A DNA stretch of 64,000 bases from DZBG01 sp049241565 (GTDB taxonomy: Bacteria; Bdellovibrionota; Bacteriovoracia; Bacteriovoracales; Bacteriovoracaceae): assembly GCA_049241565.1 (NCBI GenBank), contig JBMLQL010000064.1, positions 13,704-77,703 of the forward strand, given 5' to 3'. The notes below the pieces were generated by a model. That model ran no database searches and was not told where the DNA came from. It saw only the letters and a program-made list of their open reading frames with translations. Position 1 is the first letter of the stretch. Each line of letters opens with the position of its first letter. Below, piece by piece: positions 26,135 through 34,996 of this stretch. Position numbers and translations under genes: made by a program.

Positions 26135-26508
26135 ATGCAGCTGACCATCATTTGCTAAGCAAAGTTAGTCACCAGACCAAACTTATCTTTTGGTTGGCCC
26201 CTAAGACTCTTTCACCTTCTCTCGATGGATTTAGGGCCGCAGACTATTTAACGAACGGTCTGATGACTCACACTTTAGGCAAGAGTCCCGTGATTAATGA
26301 GCACCTCTTTGTGGGCCAGCAGTTTAACAAACCTCTCTATATCTTTTTCTCAACTCAAACTTCAATTGATCTAAACTCCATTAATGAAGTCATCAAGTCG
26401 ACTCAGACTAGTGATGATATTTATCTTGTGTGGGGGGATAAAAAGATGAATGAGGAGTTTATTTCCAAACTCCCCACTGAATGGCGCGAACGCTGCCTTG
26501 ATATCTAA
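26131..26508 (+). CDS. Unknown 125-residue protein downstream of nusB
   Basis: I do not recognise this protein. It has no signal peptide or membrane segment and appears to be a small soluble alpha/beta domain (strands KLIFWLA, PLYIFFST, DIYLVWGD alternate with helices). It begins at an ATGA overlap with nusB, so it is co-translated with it. It ends four bases before the convergent 2-oxoacid dehydrogenase gene. Confidence 0.6.
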   Translation: MNAADHHLLSKVSHQTKLIFWLAPKTLSPSLDGFRAADYLTNGLMTHTLGKSPVINEHLFVGQQFNKPLYIFFSTQTSIDLNSINEVIKSTQTSDDIYLVWGDKKMNEEFISKLPTEWRERCLDI

Positions 26509-26512
26509 TTTC

Positions 26513-28561
26513 TTAGTATTTTAAAAGATCACGAGCTGCAACCAGGATACGATTCATATCTGGAAGTACTGCACGCTCAAGAATTCTGTTAAATCCAACT
26601 GGTGTAAATGTTGATCCTACACGTCTTACTGGTGCATCAAGGTATTCAAATGCATGTTCATTGATCACACCTACAAGCTCTCCACCAAATCCACCAAATA
26701 CCTTATCTTCGTGAACCACAAGTGCACGGTGCGTTTTTTTCACTGTCTCAACGATTGCTGGGATATCAAGAGGGTTAAGTGAACGAAGGTCAACAACTTC
26801 AACACTGAATCCTTCTTTTTCAAGAACCGCAGCTGCTTCTAAAGAGAAGTGAACTGTGTTTCCGTAAGTGATGATTGAGAGATCAGACCCCTCACGACGA
26901 ACACGAGCTTTACCAAACGGAACTTCAAAGTCTACAGGAACTGGAGTCATAGCATACTTGGCGTTATAAAGAGTTTTTGGCTCAAGATAAACAGTTGTTC
27001 CTTGAGATCTCATTGCTGTACGAAGAAGACCAGCAGCATCGTCAGCAAAGGCCGGAACAACAACACGGATACCTGGAAGTGTACAAAGAGTTCCTTCTAA
27101 GTTTTGTGAGTGATAAAGACCACCACCAATATATCCACCTGAAGCTAAACGAATAACTAAGTTAGGAGAGAAGGCACCATTGCTTCTCCAATAATCGTGT
27201 GATGTCTCAACCATTTGCTCCATCGCTGGCCAGAAGTAATCAGCAAACTCTGCTCCTTCAACCACACAGCGAATCTTTGGATCGAAACGAGACATTCCGT
27301 TCCCTGTTCCAAGAATATAATCTTCAGCGATTGGCCCGTTGAATACACGGTGCTTACCGAACTCTTGTTGCATTCCTTTCGTCACGTTAAAGATACCACC
27401 CTTCTCTTTATTCGCTACATCCTGTCCCCAGATATAAGTGTCTGGGTTATGACGGAATTCAGCTTTGAGAGTTCCATTAAGTGAATCGATGAATTTCATC
27501 GGCTCACCCTGGAAGTCATGAGTCCCATCAACATATTTTTGGGGGATATAGGCCGGTGGAACAACAAAATCAAAGATTGATTCTGGAGTTGGGTTTGGAG
27601 CTTTCATCGCTTTGGCGTGAGCATCAAGAAGAATTTCTTTGGCCTGCGCTTCAATCGCATCAATTTCTTTTTGTGTGAAAACTTTATTCTTAAGAAGTTC
27701 TTCTTTGAATCTTGGAAGAGGATCTTGCGCTTTGGCGGCAGCACGCTCCTCTTCATCACGGTACCACTCATGATTATCAGAGTTCGAGTGGTTTCCGATA
27801 CGTACACACATCGCGTGAACAATAACAGGCTCAGACTTTGTCAAAGCATGCTCACGAGCTGCGATCATCGTATTCATTGAATCAAAAACGTCTTTACCGT
27901 CACATTTGAAGATTTCAAGATTTTTGAATCCTGTGAAGTTATCACAAACAAACTCATTTGCCGTTTGGTCAGACTTAGGAACTGAAATACCATAACCATT
28001 ATCTTGGAAAACAAAAACCACAGGAAGTTTTTCATTTGAAGCACCATTAATGGCTTCATAACAATAACCTTCAGAGACTGATGATTCACCTTGAGATGAA
28101 ATCGCCACACCTTTGTGTTTATAAGTTTTCATCGCACGTCCAACACCCACAGCATGAAGTGTATGGTTACCTGTACATGAAGACACGTTATGAATATTCC
28201 ACTCTGGTTTTGCAAAGTGGTTAGACATATGACGTCCACCTGAGGCCAAATCTGTGGCCTTAGAAATCCCGTTAAGAATAATTTCTTCAGCAGTAATACC
28301 TGCAGAGAGGGCCGTAAGCATGTCACGGTAATAAGGGAATAAGTGATCTGTTTTTTTATCGAAGACTTGTCCAATAGCTAGCTGAATAGCATCGTGGCCA
28401 GCATATGGCGCGTGGTATGACCAGCCAAGAGCTTGCTTAAGATAATTTGGAGCACGCTCATCGATCATGCGCCCAAGAATCATTAAGTGAAGCCATTTCT
28501 CTAGTGTTTTTTTGTCCGTCTTTTTAATGTCGTGTTGCTTTGTTTTTACTTTCATAAGCAT
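26513..28561 (-). CDS. Fused alpha/beta 2-oxoacid dehydrogenase E1
   Basis: The 682-residue chain joins both E1 subunits. The alpha half (about 1-340) has the HAPYAGHDAIQLAIG and SSCTGNHTLHAVGVG segments and the thiamine-diphosphate motif, here GESSVSEGYCYEAINGAS...QDNGYG, with Glu in place of the usual Asp of GDG. The beta half (about 355-682) has GxAEFADYFWPAMEQ, HEDKVFGGFGGE and VGSTFTPVGFN. It most resembles branched-chain or related 2-oxoacid E1. No E2 or E3 gene lies nearby, so it must share them. A GGAG site precedes the ATG at 28561. Confidence 0.87.
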   Translation of the reverse strand: MLMKVKTKQHDIKKTDKKTLEKWLHLMILGRMIDERAPNYLKQALGWSYHAPYAGHDAIQLAIGQVFDKKTDHLFPYYRDMLTALSAGITAEEIILNGISKATDLASGGRHMSNHFAKPEWNIHNVSSCTGNHTLHAVGVGRAMKTYKHKGVAISSQGESSVSEGYCYEAINGASNEKLPVVFVFQDNGYGISVPKSDQTANEFVCDNFTGFKNLEIFKCDGKDVFDSMNTMIAAREHALTKSEPVIVHAMCVRIGNHSNSDNHEWYRDEEERAAAKAQDPLPRFKEELLKNKVFTQKEIDAIEAQAKEILLDAHAKAMKAPNPTPESIFDFVVPPAYIPQKYVDGTHDFQGEPMKFIDSLNGTLKAEFRHNPDTYIWGQDVANKEKGGIFNVTKGMQQEFGKHRVFNGPIAEDYILGTGNGMSRFDPKIRCVVEGAEFADYFWPAMEQMVETSHDYWRSNGAFSPNLVIRLASGGYIGGGLYHSQNLEGTLCTLPGIRVVVPAFADDAAGLLRTAMRSQGTTVYLEPKTLYNAKYAMTPVPVDFEVPFGKARVRREGSDLSIITYGNTVHFSLEAAAVLEKEGFSVEVVDLRSLNPLDIPAIVETVKKTHRALVVHEDKVFGGFGGELVGVINEHAFEYLDAPVRRVGSTFTPVGFNRILERAVLPDMNRILVAARDLLKY

Positions 28562-28774
28562 AGGTGCTCCAGCGTTTATAAAGGACTAAATTTTAAAGTC
28601 CAATAGGAGTACCACAAGAGGCCAGTTCTGGCCATGGATTCAAGGCTTAACAGACTATAACGCTCCGCTAAGTCTGTCTGGTTTTATTCTTCTGCCTTTG
28701 CCCTTGATATTCTTCAAGTCTTAGTCTTAAATTGCCGAAATGTCGTTTACTAATCTTTATCCTGGAGCATTGTT

Positions 28775-30160
28775 ATGGCACGTACCGTAGCTGAAGGCTT
28801 TTTTAATGACCCTCGTTTAACTGAGGCCAAAAAACTCATTCAAGAAGCATTGAAAGAACATCAATCAAAAATTACGGGAGTGAAGACTGCCGACCCTGAA
28901 CTTAAGCCATCATACGATACGATCATTAAAAAAGTTTCTGACTTTCGTGGTGGTGCTCTTTGGTATAACTATCTTGGGTCAGGAATTGGGAACGGACCAC
29001 TGGTTGAACTTGCTGACGGTTCAGTGAAATACGATTTCATCACAGGGATTGGCGTTCACTATATGGGTCACTCTCATCCAGGTGTGATCAACGCTCAAGT
29101 TGAAGGATCAATTCAAAATACAGTGATGAATGGTCACCTTCAGCAAAATACTGATACGGGAAAAGTTTTAGAGCTTCTCTCTACTCAAGCTTGTAAGTAT
29201 GGTGCAGCTGTTAAAAACGTTTTCCTGACAACATCAGGGGCCATGGCCAACGAAAATGCACTTAAACTTATTTTCCATAAAAGATATCCTGCGGCCCGTA
29301 TTTTTTCTTTTGAAAAATGTTTCTCAGGAAGAACACTTGGTCTTGCTTGGGTGACTGATAAAGCGGCTTACAGACAAGGTCTACCTAAAACAATTGACGT
29401 AGATTATATCCCTTTCTACTGCGAATCAGATCATGAAGGTTCTATTAAACTCGCTGTGAATGCTATGAAAAAAGCCATCTACCGCTACCCAGGACAACAC
29501 GCTGGTTTCTTAATGGAACTTATCCAAGGTGAAAATGGATCATGGGTTGGGAATCAAGAATATTTTGAAGCGCTTATTGCTGTTTGTAAGGAAAACAATA
29601 TCTCTGTTTTCGCCGATGAAGTCCAAACTTTCGGTCGTACAACTGAGCTCTATGCTTTCCAACACTTTAAACTAGATAAGCATGTTGACGTTGTTTCTAT
29701 TGGAAAGAACTCTCAAGTTTGCGCCACTCTTTTTGCTGATGATCACAAACCAAAACCAGGACTCATGTCTCAGACATTTACTGGTTCTTCGGCCCAGATT
29801 GCAGCTTCATACTATGTTGTGAATGAAATTGTGACTGGTGGTTATCTTGGAGAGAATGGAAAAATTGTTCGTCTTCATAAACACTTCAGAGCTCACCTGG
29901 AAAAACTAGCTACTAAATATCCTGAAAAAATCAAAGGGCCTTATGGTATTGGGGCCATGGTGGGGATGACACTATTTAACGGTGATGAGGCTAAATCGAA
30001 AGCTTTCACTTTTAAATTATTTGATAACGGTGTTCTTTCATTTATGGCAGGCGCTTCGCCAACACGTGTTCGCTTCCTTATGCCTATTATGGCCGTTGAA
30101 GAAAAACATATCGATGAGGTTTGTGCCATTATTGATAAGACCCTTGCGGAGATCAATTAG
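28775..30160 (+). CDS. Class III (PLP) aminotransferase, possibly AstC-like or lysine-type
   Basis: The 461-residue enzyme has the class III layout: FITGIGVHYMGHSHP, SGAMANENALK (154-164), Asp281 in FADEVQTFGRT holding the pyridine nitrogen, and the Schiff-base Lys311 in VSIGKNSQ. The next gene is AstA-like, one base overlapping. With the nearby AstD-like dehydrogenase this suggests succinylornithine transaminase (AstC) activity. It is about 50 residues longer than E. coli AstC, so an omega-aminotransferase acting on lysine or another diamine is also possible. GGAG lies upstream of the ATG. Confidence 0.82.
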   Translation: MARTVAEGFFNDPRLTEAKKLIQEALKEHQSKITGVKTADPELKPSYDTIIKKVSDFRGGALWYNYLGSGIGNGPLVELADGSVKYDFITGIGVHYMGHSHPGVINAQVEGSIQNTVMNGHLQQNTDTGKVLELLSTQACKYGAAVKNVFLTTSGAMANENALKLIFHKRYPAARIFSFEKCFSGRTLGLAWVTDKAAYRQGLPKTIDVDYIPFYCESDHEGSIKLAVNAMKKAIYRYPGQHAGFLMELIQGENGSWVGNQEYFEALIAVCKENNISVFADEVQTFGRTTELYAFQHFKLDKHVDVVSIGKNSQVCATLFADDHKPKPGLMSQTFTGSSAQIAASYYVVNEIVTGGYLGENGKIVRLHKHFRAHLEKLATKYPEKIKGPYGIGAMVGMTLFNGDEAKSKAFTFKLFDNGVLSFMAGASPTRVRFLMPIMAVEEKHIDEVCAIIDKTLAEIN

Positions 30161-31242
30161 TGTTTATTATTCGTCCTATTGAACAAAAAGATCTCGATGG
30201 TTTGATGGAGCTTCTGAAAGATTCCGGGCACGGACTCACCTCCCTGCCCCGCGATCCAGAAGTTCTCAGAAAACGTATCCGCCATTCAGAGAGAAGTTTT
30301 GCTCATCGTGAAGATGGACCCCGTGGCGAAGATTATCTTTTTGCCATGGAAGAACTTTTCACAGGAAGAATTGTTGGAGTTTGTGCCATCATCTCTAAGA
30401 TTGGTGGCTTTGAGCCTTATTATTTCTATCGCCTTGAAGAAGAGCAACGTGAATCTAAAATGATTCATATCAAAAATAAGATCACGACTCTTCACTTTAC
30501 TTATATTCATAATGGCCCTGCTGAGATCTGTTCACTTTATCTTCATCCAGAGTTCAGAAATTCACAAAACGGAAGATTTCTCTCCCTTTCTCGTTTCTTA
30601 TTCATCGCTGAAAACAGAAAACATTTTGAAGATGAAGTGATCGCTGAGATGCGTGGGATGGTGAATGACTCTGGCCACTCCCCTTTCTGGGAAGCGGTTG
30701 GAAAACATTTTATCAAACTTGATTTCCCGACAGCTGACTATCTCACCACTAAGAGTAAACGCTTTATTGAAGATCTTCTTCCAAAAACTCCGGTGATTGT
30801 TAACCTACTTCCAGAGGATGCTCAATTCGTGGTTGGAAAGGTTCACCCCAATACAGAGCCGGCCAAACGTATTCTTGAACAAGAGGGTTTTAAGTTCTCA
30901 GGTCTTGTTGGAATTTTTGAACCAGGACCAGTCATAAAAGCAGAAGTCGATAAGATCAGAACCATTACTGAAAGTATTGTAGATGAGATCGCAGAGATTT
31001 CAGATAAGGCCTTCCGTTCAGAAACTTTTATCATCTCAAGAACAGGAACGAATTTCAGATCGGCCCTTGGGGGAGTGATTCGTCTCAAGTCTGGTGGACT
31101 AAAAATCTCTGGGGTAACAGCAGCCGCTTTAAAACTAAGACTTGGGGATAAAATTCGTTTCGTGACGTTTAGACCGAAGGTGAAAAAAGCTGCAGTAAAA
31201 AAGACCACAACAAAAATTCCGACAAAGAAAAAGAAGAAGTAG
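30160..31242 (+). CDS. astA: Arginine/ornithine N-succinyltransferase-like protein
   Basis: The 360-residue product matches AstA: it begins FIIRPIEQKDLDGLMELLKDSGHGLTSLP, has a GNAT-like core, AEICSLYLHPEFRNSQNGRFLSLSRFLFIAE, and MRGMVNDSGHSPFWEAVGKHF. AstA transfers succinyl from succinyl-CoA to the alpha-amino group of arginine or ornithine. The GTG start overlaps the aminotransferase stop (TAGTG). An added C-terminal tail of about 20 residues, mostly Lys/Thr, is not usual for AstA. astB and astE are absent from the window. Confidence 0.85.
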   Translation: MFIIRPIEQKDLDGLMELLKDSGHGLTSLPRDPEVLRKRIRHSERSFAHREDGPRGEDYLFAMEELFTGRIVGVCAIISKIGGFEPYYFYRLEEEQRESKMIHIKNKITTLHFTYIHNGPAEICSLYLHPEFRNSQNGRFLSLSRFLFIAENRKHFEDEVIAEMRGMVNDSGHSPFWEAVGKHFIKLDFPTADYLTTKSKRFIEDLLPKTPVIVNLLPEDAQFVVGKVHPNTEPAKRILEQEGFKFSGLVGIFEPGPVIKAEVDKIRTITESIVDEIAEISDKAFRSETFIISRTGTNFRSALGGVIRLKSGGLKISGVTAAALKLRLGDKIRFVTFRPKVKKAAVKKTTTKIPTKKKKK

Positions 31243-31263
31243 GTTTTAAACAAAACCTACTTC
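31236..31263 (+). terminator. Palindrome between convergent astA and DUF1338 genes
   Basis: GAAGTAGGTTTT (31236-31247), loop AAAC, AAAACCTACTTC (31252-31263): a perfect 12-bp stem that contains the astA stop codon and ends 10 bases before the convergent stop. It is likely a two-way terminator, although neither side has a long T-run. Confidence 0.55.
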
Positions 31264-31273
31264 TCTATGAAAC

Positions 31274-32080
31274 TTATTGTCCCTGATTCGTACTCTCAAA
31301 AATTTTATCTGCTGAAGCCGCCACAAAGCCTGTATAAAGCTTTCCATTAGGCATCGCATATCTTTTCGCAAACTCGTAATAACAAGCTGGAACAGGGATG
31401 GTTTTATCAGAAAACTTTACATCGATACTATTAGCAAGAGTTGATGATTGTTCCAAAAGAACTTCTTTGGAACCTTTCACTTCTCCCCCACTCGCATTTA
31501 ATTTGATTCCTTTTTCTTTTAAATAAGTATTTAGGAAAAGGATATCAGAGAACTTTTTAAGTTTATTGATGAAGACAGTGAAGTGATTAGGACGGTAACC
31601 AAAGGCTGCCAGCCAAGCTGCATAATCACTTTCTTTAAGAAGCTTCTCATAAGTTTCAGTGGAAACATTCCAAGGTCTACCCATTGATGTAAAATCAAAT
31701 TTAAATTCAAGTCCTTCAGGCATCTGATCAATTAAACCATTTACTGTTTTTTGAAGATCAGTAGAGAAATCTTGAAGCTTAAGTTCTGAGATAAAAATCT
31801 TTGGATATTTATCATCACTATGCTCATAGTGTTTGGCATAAAGTTTTTTCTCCGTGAAGTGATAATCACCAGAGTACTTATAACCAGCCTCAATAAAAGG
31901 CTTCGCGATTACATCAATAGTGACACGTGGGTGATTAAAAGTACGAAGGGCAATATGATCATTAAAAATCTCTTCGCCTTCAGACTTAAAAATATCGTAA
32001 ATCTTTTGGGCCAGAGGGTTAATGGCCACATAATCGGCCCACATTTTATCCAACAAACCAGTAAGTGTATTAACTTCCAT
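31274..32080 (-). CDS. DUF1338 / HglS-like 2-oxoadipate dioxygenase-decarboxylase
   Basis: The 268-residue protein has the DUF1338 pattern: DHIALRTFNHPRV with the metal-binding His, KLYAKHYEHSD, a PKIFISELKLQDFS segment with Glu, and HFTVFINKL. The family includes HglS (YdcJ), an Fe(II) enzyme converting 2-oxoadipate to D-2-hydroxyglutarate in lysine breakdown. This copy is of the short type. It lies convergent to astA and divergent from the aldehyde dehydrogenase gene, in a locus with a matching aminotransferase, so a lysine route is plausible. Confidence 0.75.
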   Translation of the reverse strand: MEVNTLTGLLDKMWADYVAINPLAQKIYDIFKSEGEEIFNDHIALRTFNHPRVTIDVIAKPFIEAGYKYSGDYHFTEKKLYAKHYEHSDDKYPKIFISELKLQDFSTDLQKTVNGLIDQMPEGLEFKFDFTSMGRPWNVSTETYEKLLKESDYAAWLAAFGYRPNHFTVFINKLKKFSDILFLNTYLKEKGIKLNASGGEVKGSKEVLLEQSSTLANSIDVKFSDKTIPVPACYYEFAKRYAMPNGKLYTGFVAASADKIFESTNQGQ

Positions 32081-32222
32081 AAATATCTCCTTGAAACTCC
32101 CTTAATGTAGCAGAAAACCACTTAAAGCTCTAAAAATATCTCAACTAACTTGATGCATAAATGTATAAGTTTCTTCTGAAGAGGAGTATGATAGAGATCA
32201 TTTTTTGAGCAAAGGATCGTTT

Positions 32223-33746
32223 ATGAATATGAAGCTTCTAGGAGACTACTTTTCAGGCCAATTTTCTCACCCACAAGGTGTTGATTTATCATCGGCGGAC
32301 GAGAGAATCCTTAAAACATGCCCAGCTGAGTTAAACGTTCAGCTATGGGAAGCCGGTGTTTATTATAAGCATATCGATAAGGTCATAGAGTCGGCCCAAA
32401 GAGGGTTTGAGACTTGGCGTAAACTCAGTCTTACAGACAGGGCCAATTATCTTAAAAAATATCAAGAAGTGGTTCGCGCTCGTAAAGACGATATCGCCAT
32501 GGCCATTGCTCTAGAAGTGGGAAAACCACTTTGGGAAGCGAAAACGGAAGCAGCCGCCGTCGATGGTAAAGTCTCAGTAACGATCACTGACTCTCTTAAG
32601 CGAATTGAGCAAGAAACTCTTAAAGATGTGATGCCAAAAATTGATGGCCATGTGGTGTATAAACCTCTCGGTCCATCTCTTGTCATTGGCCCTTTTAATT
32701 TTCCATGTCACCTGGCCAATGGACAAATCCTCAGTGCCCTTCTGGCAGGAAACTCTATTATCTTCAAGCCTTCTGAGAAAACAATTTATTCGTCTCAACT
32801 ATTGATTGAATGTTTTCATCAGGCCGGATTCCCTGAGGGAGTGATCAACTTTATCAACGGAACTGGACATACTTCATCAATGCTCACAGGACACAAATCA
32901 ATCCGCGGTGTTTTCTTTACTGGCTCACGCGGTGTGGGTCTTCGTATTCTTGAAAATACTTATAAAGATCTTAATAAGCTTGTGGCCTTAGAGCTCGGTG
33001 GAAAAAATACAACAATTCTTCACCATGATACTAATATGTCTCACGCTCTTCCTGAGCTGCTTCGTTCATGCTTTCTAACGACTGGTCAGCGCTGTACATC
33101 GACATCTCTCATTCTTGTTCATCGTAAAATTGAGCAAGAAATGATGGCAAAATTTAAGGCCCTCACTGAGCGTATTGTGGTTGATCACCCTACAAAAGCG
33201 AAAGCTGATCCATTTATGGGTTCATTGATTGATGCTCACGCTGAAAAACTTTATTTTGATTTCTGTGCCACTGGCCTTCAAGAAGGGGCAGAGGAAATTA
33301 TTAAACCAACAAAACTTGATATTGGTTATGAAGGACACTATGTCTCTCCTTCAATTCATTATCTTGCTAAACCTCAGATTGGTGGAAAATTTATTCAAGA
33401 TGAAATTTTTGGGCCAAACTGTACATTCATTCCTTATGACTCCATTGAAGAGGCCATCCATATTGCCAACTCTACTGACTACGGGCTTGCTGCTTCAATT
33501 TTTACTCGTGACACAGAGATTTATAAAACTTGTCTTCGTGATATCGATTCAGGTCTTCTCAATCTTAACCGCTCAACGGTAGGGGCCACGGCCCGGCTTC
33601 CTTTTGGGGGAGTTAAAAATTCAGGAAACCACCGTCCAGCGGCAGTCTCCATGATTGATCATTGTGTGAGCACAGTGGCCAGCTTAGAAACTCTTGATGA
33701 TACAAGTAGCAAAGTGGAAGATGTTGTTGGACTAAAAACATTATGA
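32223..33746 (+). CDS. astD: Aldehyde dehydrogenase, AstD-like
   Basis: From the ATG at 32223, after an AAAGGA site, the product is 507 residues (an upstream TTG at 32205 has no ribosome site). It has Asn159 in GPFNFPCHLANGQILSALLAGN, the AstD-type block; Glu257 in LELGGKN; and Cys291 in TTGQRCTST. AstD oxidises N-succinylglutamate 5-semialdehyde to succinylglutamate. AstD normally has LELGGNN; here LELGGKN, so the substrate may be a related semialdehyde such as 2-aminoadipate semialdehyde. It overlaps the MFS gene by four bases. Confidence 0.83.
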   Translation: MNMKLLGDYFSGQFSHPQGVDLSSADERILKTCPAELNVQLWEAGVYYKHIDKVIESAQRGFETWRKLSLTDRANYLKKYQEVVRARKDDIAMAIALEVGKPLWEAKTEAAAVDGKVSVTITDSLKRIEQETLKDVMPKIDGHVVYKPLGPSLVIGPFNFPCHLANGQILSALLAGNSIIFKPSEKTIYSSQLLIECFHQAGFPEGVINFINGTGHTSSMLTGHKSIRGVFFTGSRGVGLRILENTYKDLNKLVALELGGKNTTILHHDTNMSHALPELLRSCFLTTGQRCTSTSLILVHRKIEQEMMAKFKALTERIVVDHPTKAKADPFMGSLIDAHAEKLYFDFCATGLQEGAEEIIKPTKLDIGYEGHYVSPSIHYLAKPQIGGKFIQDEIFGPNCTFIPYDSIEEAIHIANSTDYGLAASIFTRDTEIYKTCLRDIDSGLLNLNRSTVGATARLPFGGVKNSGNHRPAAVSMIDHCVSTVASLETLDDTSSKVEDVVGLKTL

Positions 33747-34987
33747 GCACCATTGCCTTAAATCCGCTCCCGCAAGAAACTGATGAAGACCTACGTAAAG
33801 AAAGATTCTACGTCATTATTCTCGCTGCGATCCAGGTTGCCCATATTCTAGACTTCGTGATCATGATGCCCTTGGGCCCCAATTTCATGCGTGTCTTCAA
33901 TGTGACGACCACTCAGTTCTCGGCCCTTGTCTCTGCTTACACTTTCAGTGCAGGAATTGTCGGATTTCTAGGCGCTCTTTACGCGGATCATTTTGATCGC
34001 AAAAAATTTCTTCTCTTTAATTTTACCGGTTTTATCATCGGAACTGCCATGTGTGCCATGGCCCAAGGTTTTGCCTCTCTTCTGATCGCTCGTATTATTG
34101 CAGGTGCCTTCGGTGGAGTGCTCAACGCCTGTGTTCTCTCTCTGGTCACAGAGCTTATTCCCTTTAAACGTCGTGGAGCGGCCATGGGAGTCGTCATGTC
34201 TGCCTTCTCAGTGGCCAGTGTTCTAGGTATCCCTCTTGGTCTTTATTTGGCCAATACTTTTGACTGGCATGCCGCTTTTATTTTCATCTGTGTTCTCGCC
34301 GCCATTTTCTGGGTGGCCTCCATCATTATTCTCCCTGCGGTGAAAGTGGATCATGAGCCTACTTCGATAGTTCAGAATATGAAAAACTTTAAAAAGATTC
34401 TCATTCAACCAGATTACCTTATTAGCTTCTCCCTCACGGTGATTCTTGCTTTTGGAGTTTTTGGAATTGTTCCTTTTATTTCACCTTATATGGTTAAAAA
34501 CGTAGGCCTCACAGAAAAAGATCTTCCTCTTATTTATCTGGTTGGTGGAACGTGCACTATTATTTCGTCTCGAATTATTGGCAAGGCCTGTGACCGTCTT
34601 GGAAATCTAAAGGTTTTTAGATTCCTTGCTATCATCTCTATTCTGCCTATGCTTCTTCTCACCAATGCTCCTGCTCTCCCAATTTGGGGAGCCTTGATGG
34701 TGACATCAATGTTTGTGGTTTTTGTTTCCGGAAGATTTATTCCGGCCATGACTTTAATCTCTGGTATGGTAAAACCTAAAGAGCGCGGAACTTTTATGAG
34801 TTTAGAGAATGCCTTCAGGCAGCTGGCCTCAGGCGCAAGTTCGCAAATCGCAGGAATTCTCATCACCACAGGGGCCATGGGTGAGCTCATTGGTTATTCA
34901 CGTGTGGGCCTTATCGGCGCAGCCACGTCGGTGGTCGCCTTATTTATTGCAACAATTGTCAGTAAAAAATTAACATTTCAGAAATAG
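33743..34987 (+). CDS. MFS transporter
   Basis: The 414-residue protein has about 12 hydrophobic segments, an early DFVIMMPLGPNFMRVF helix typical of the drug:H+ antiporter-1 (AraJ/YdhP-like) group, and the loop motif GALYADHFDRKKFLLF between helices 2 and 3. The substrate is unknown. It starts at an ATGA overlap with the aldehyde dehydrogenase gene, which links it to the amino-acid locus as an importer or exporter. Confidence 0.85.
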   Translation: MSTIALNPLPQETDEDLRKERFYVIILAAIQVAHILDFVIMMPLGPNFMRVFNVTTTQFSALVSAYTFSAGIVGFLGALYADHFDRKKFLLFNFTGFIIGTAMCAMAQGFASLLIARIIAGAFGGVLNACVLSLVTELIPFKRRGAAMGVVMSAFSVASVLGIPLGLYLANTFDWHAAFIFICVLAAIFWVASIIILPAVKVDHEPTSIVQNMKNFKKILIQPDYLISFSLTVILAFGVFGIVPFISPYMVKNVGLTEKDLPLIYLVGGTCTIISSRIIGKACDRLGNLKVFRFLAIISILPMLLLTNAPALPIWGALMVTSMFVVFVSGRFIPAMTLISGMVKPKERGTFMSLENAFRQLASGASSQIAGILITTGAMGELIGYSRVGLIGAATSVVALFIATIVSKKLTFQK

Positions 34988-34996
34988 AATCAATTT

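Noticed and set aside
30843..31253. 136-residue open frame on - with a phenylalanine-rich start
   Set aside because: The Phe run is the complement of the lysine-rich AstA tail; no independent support.
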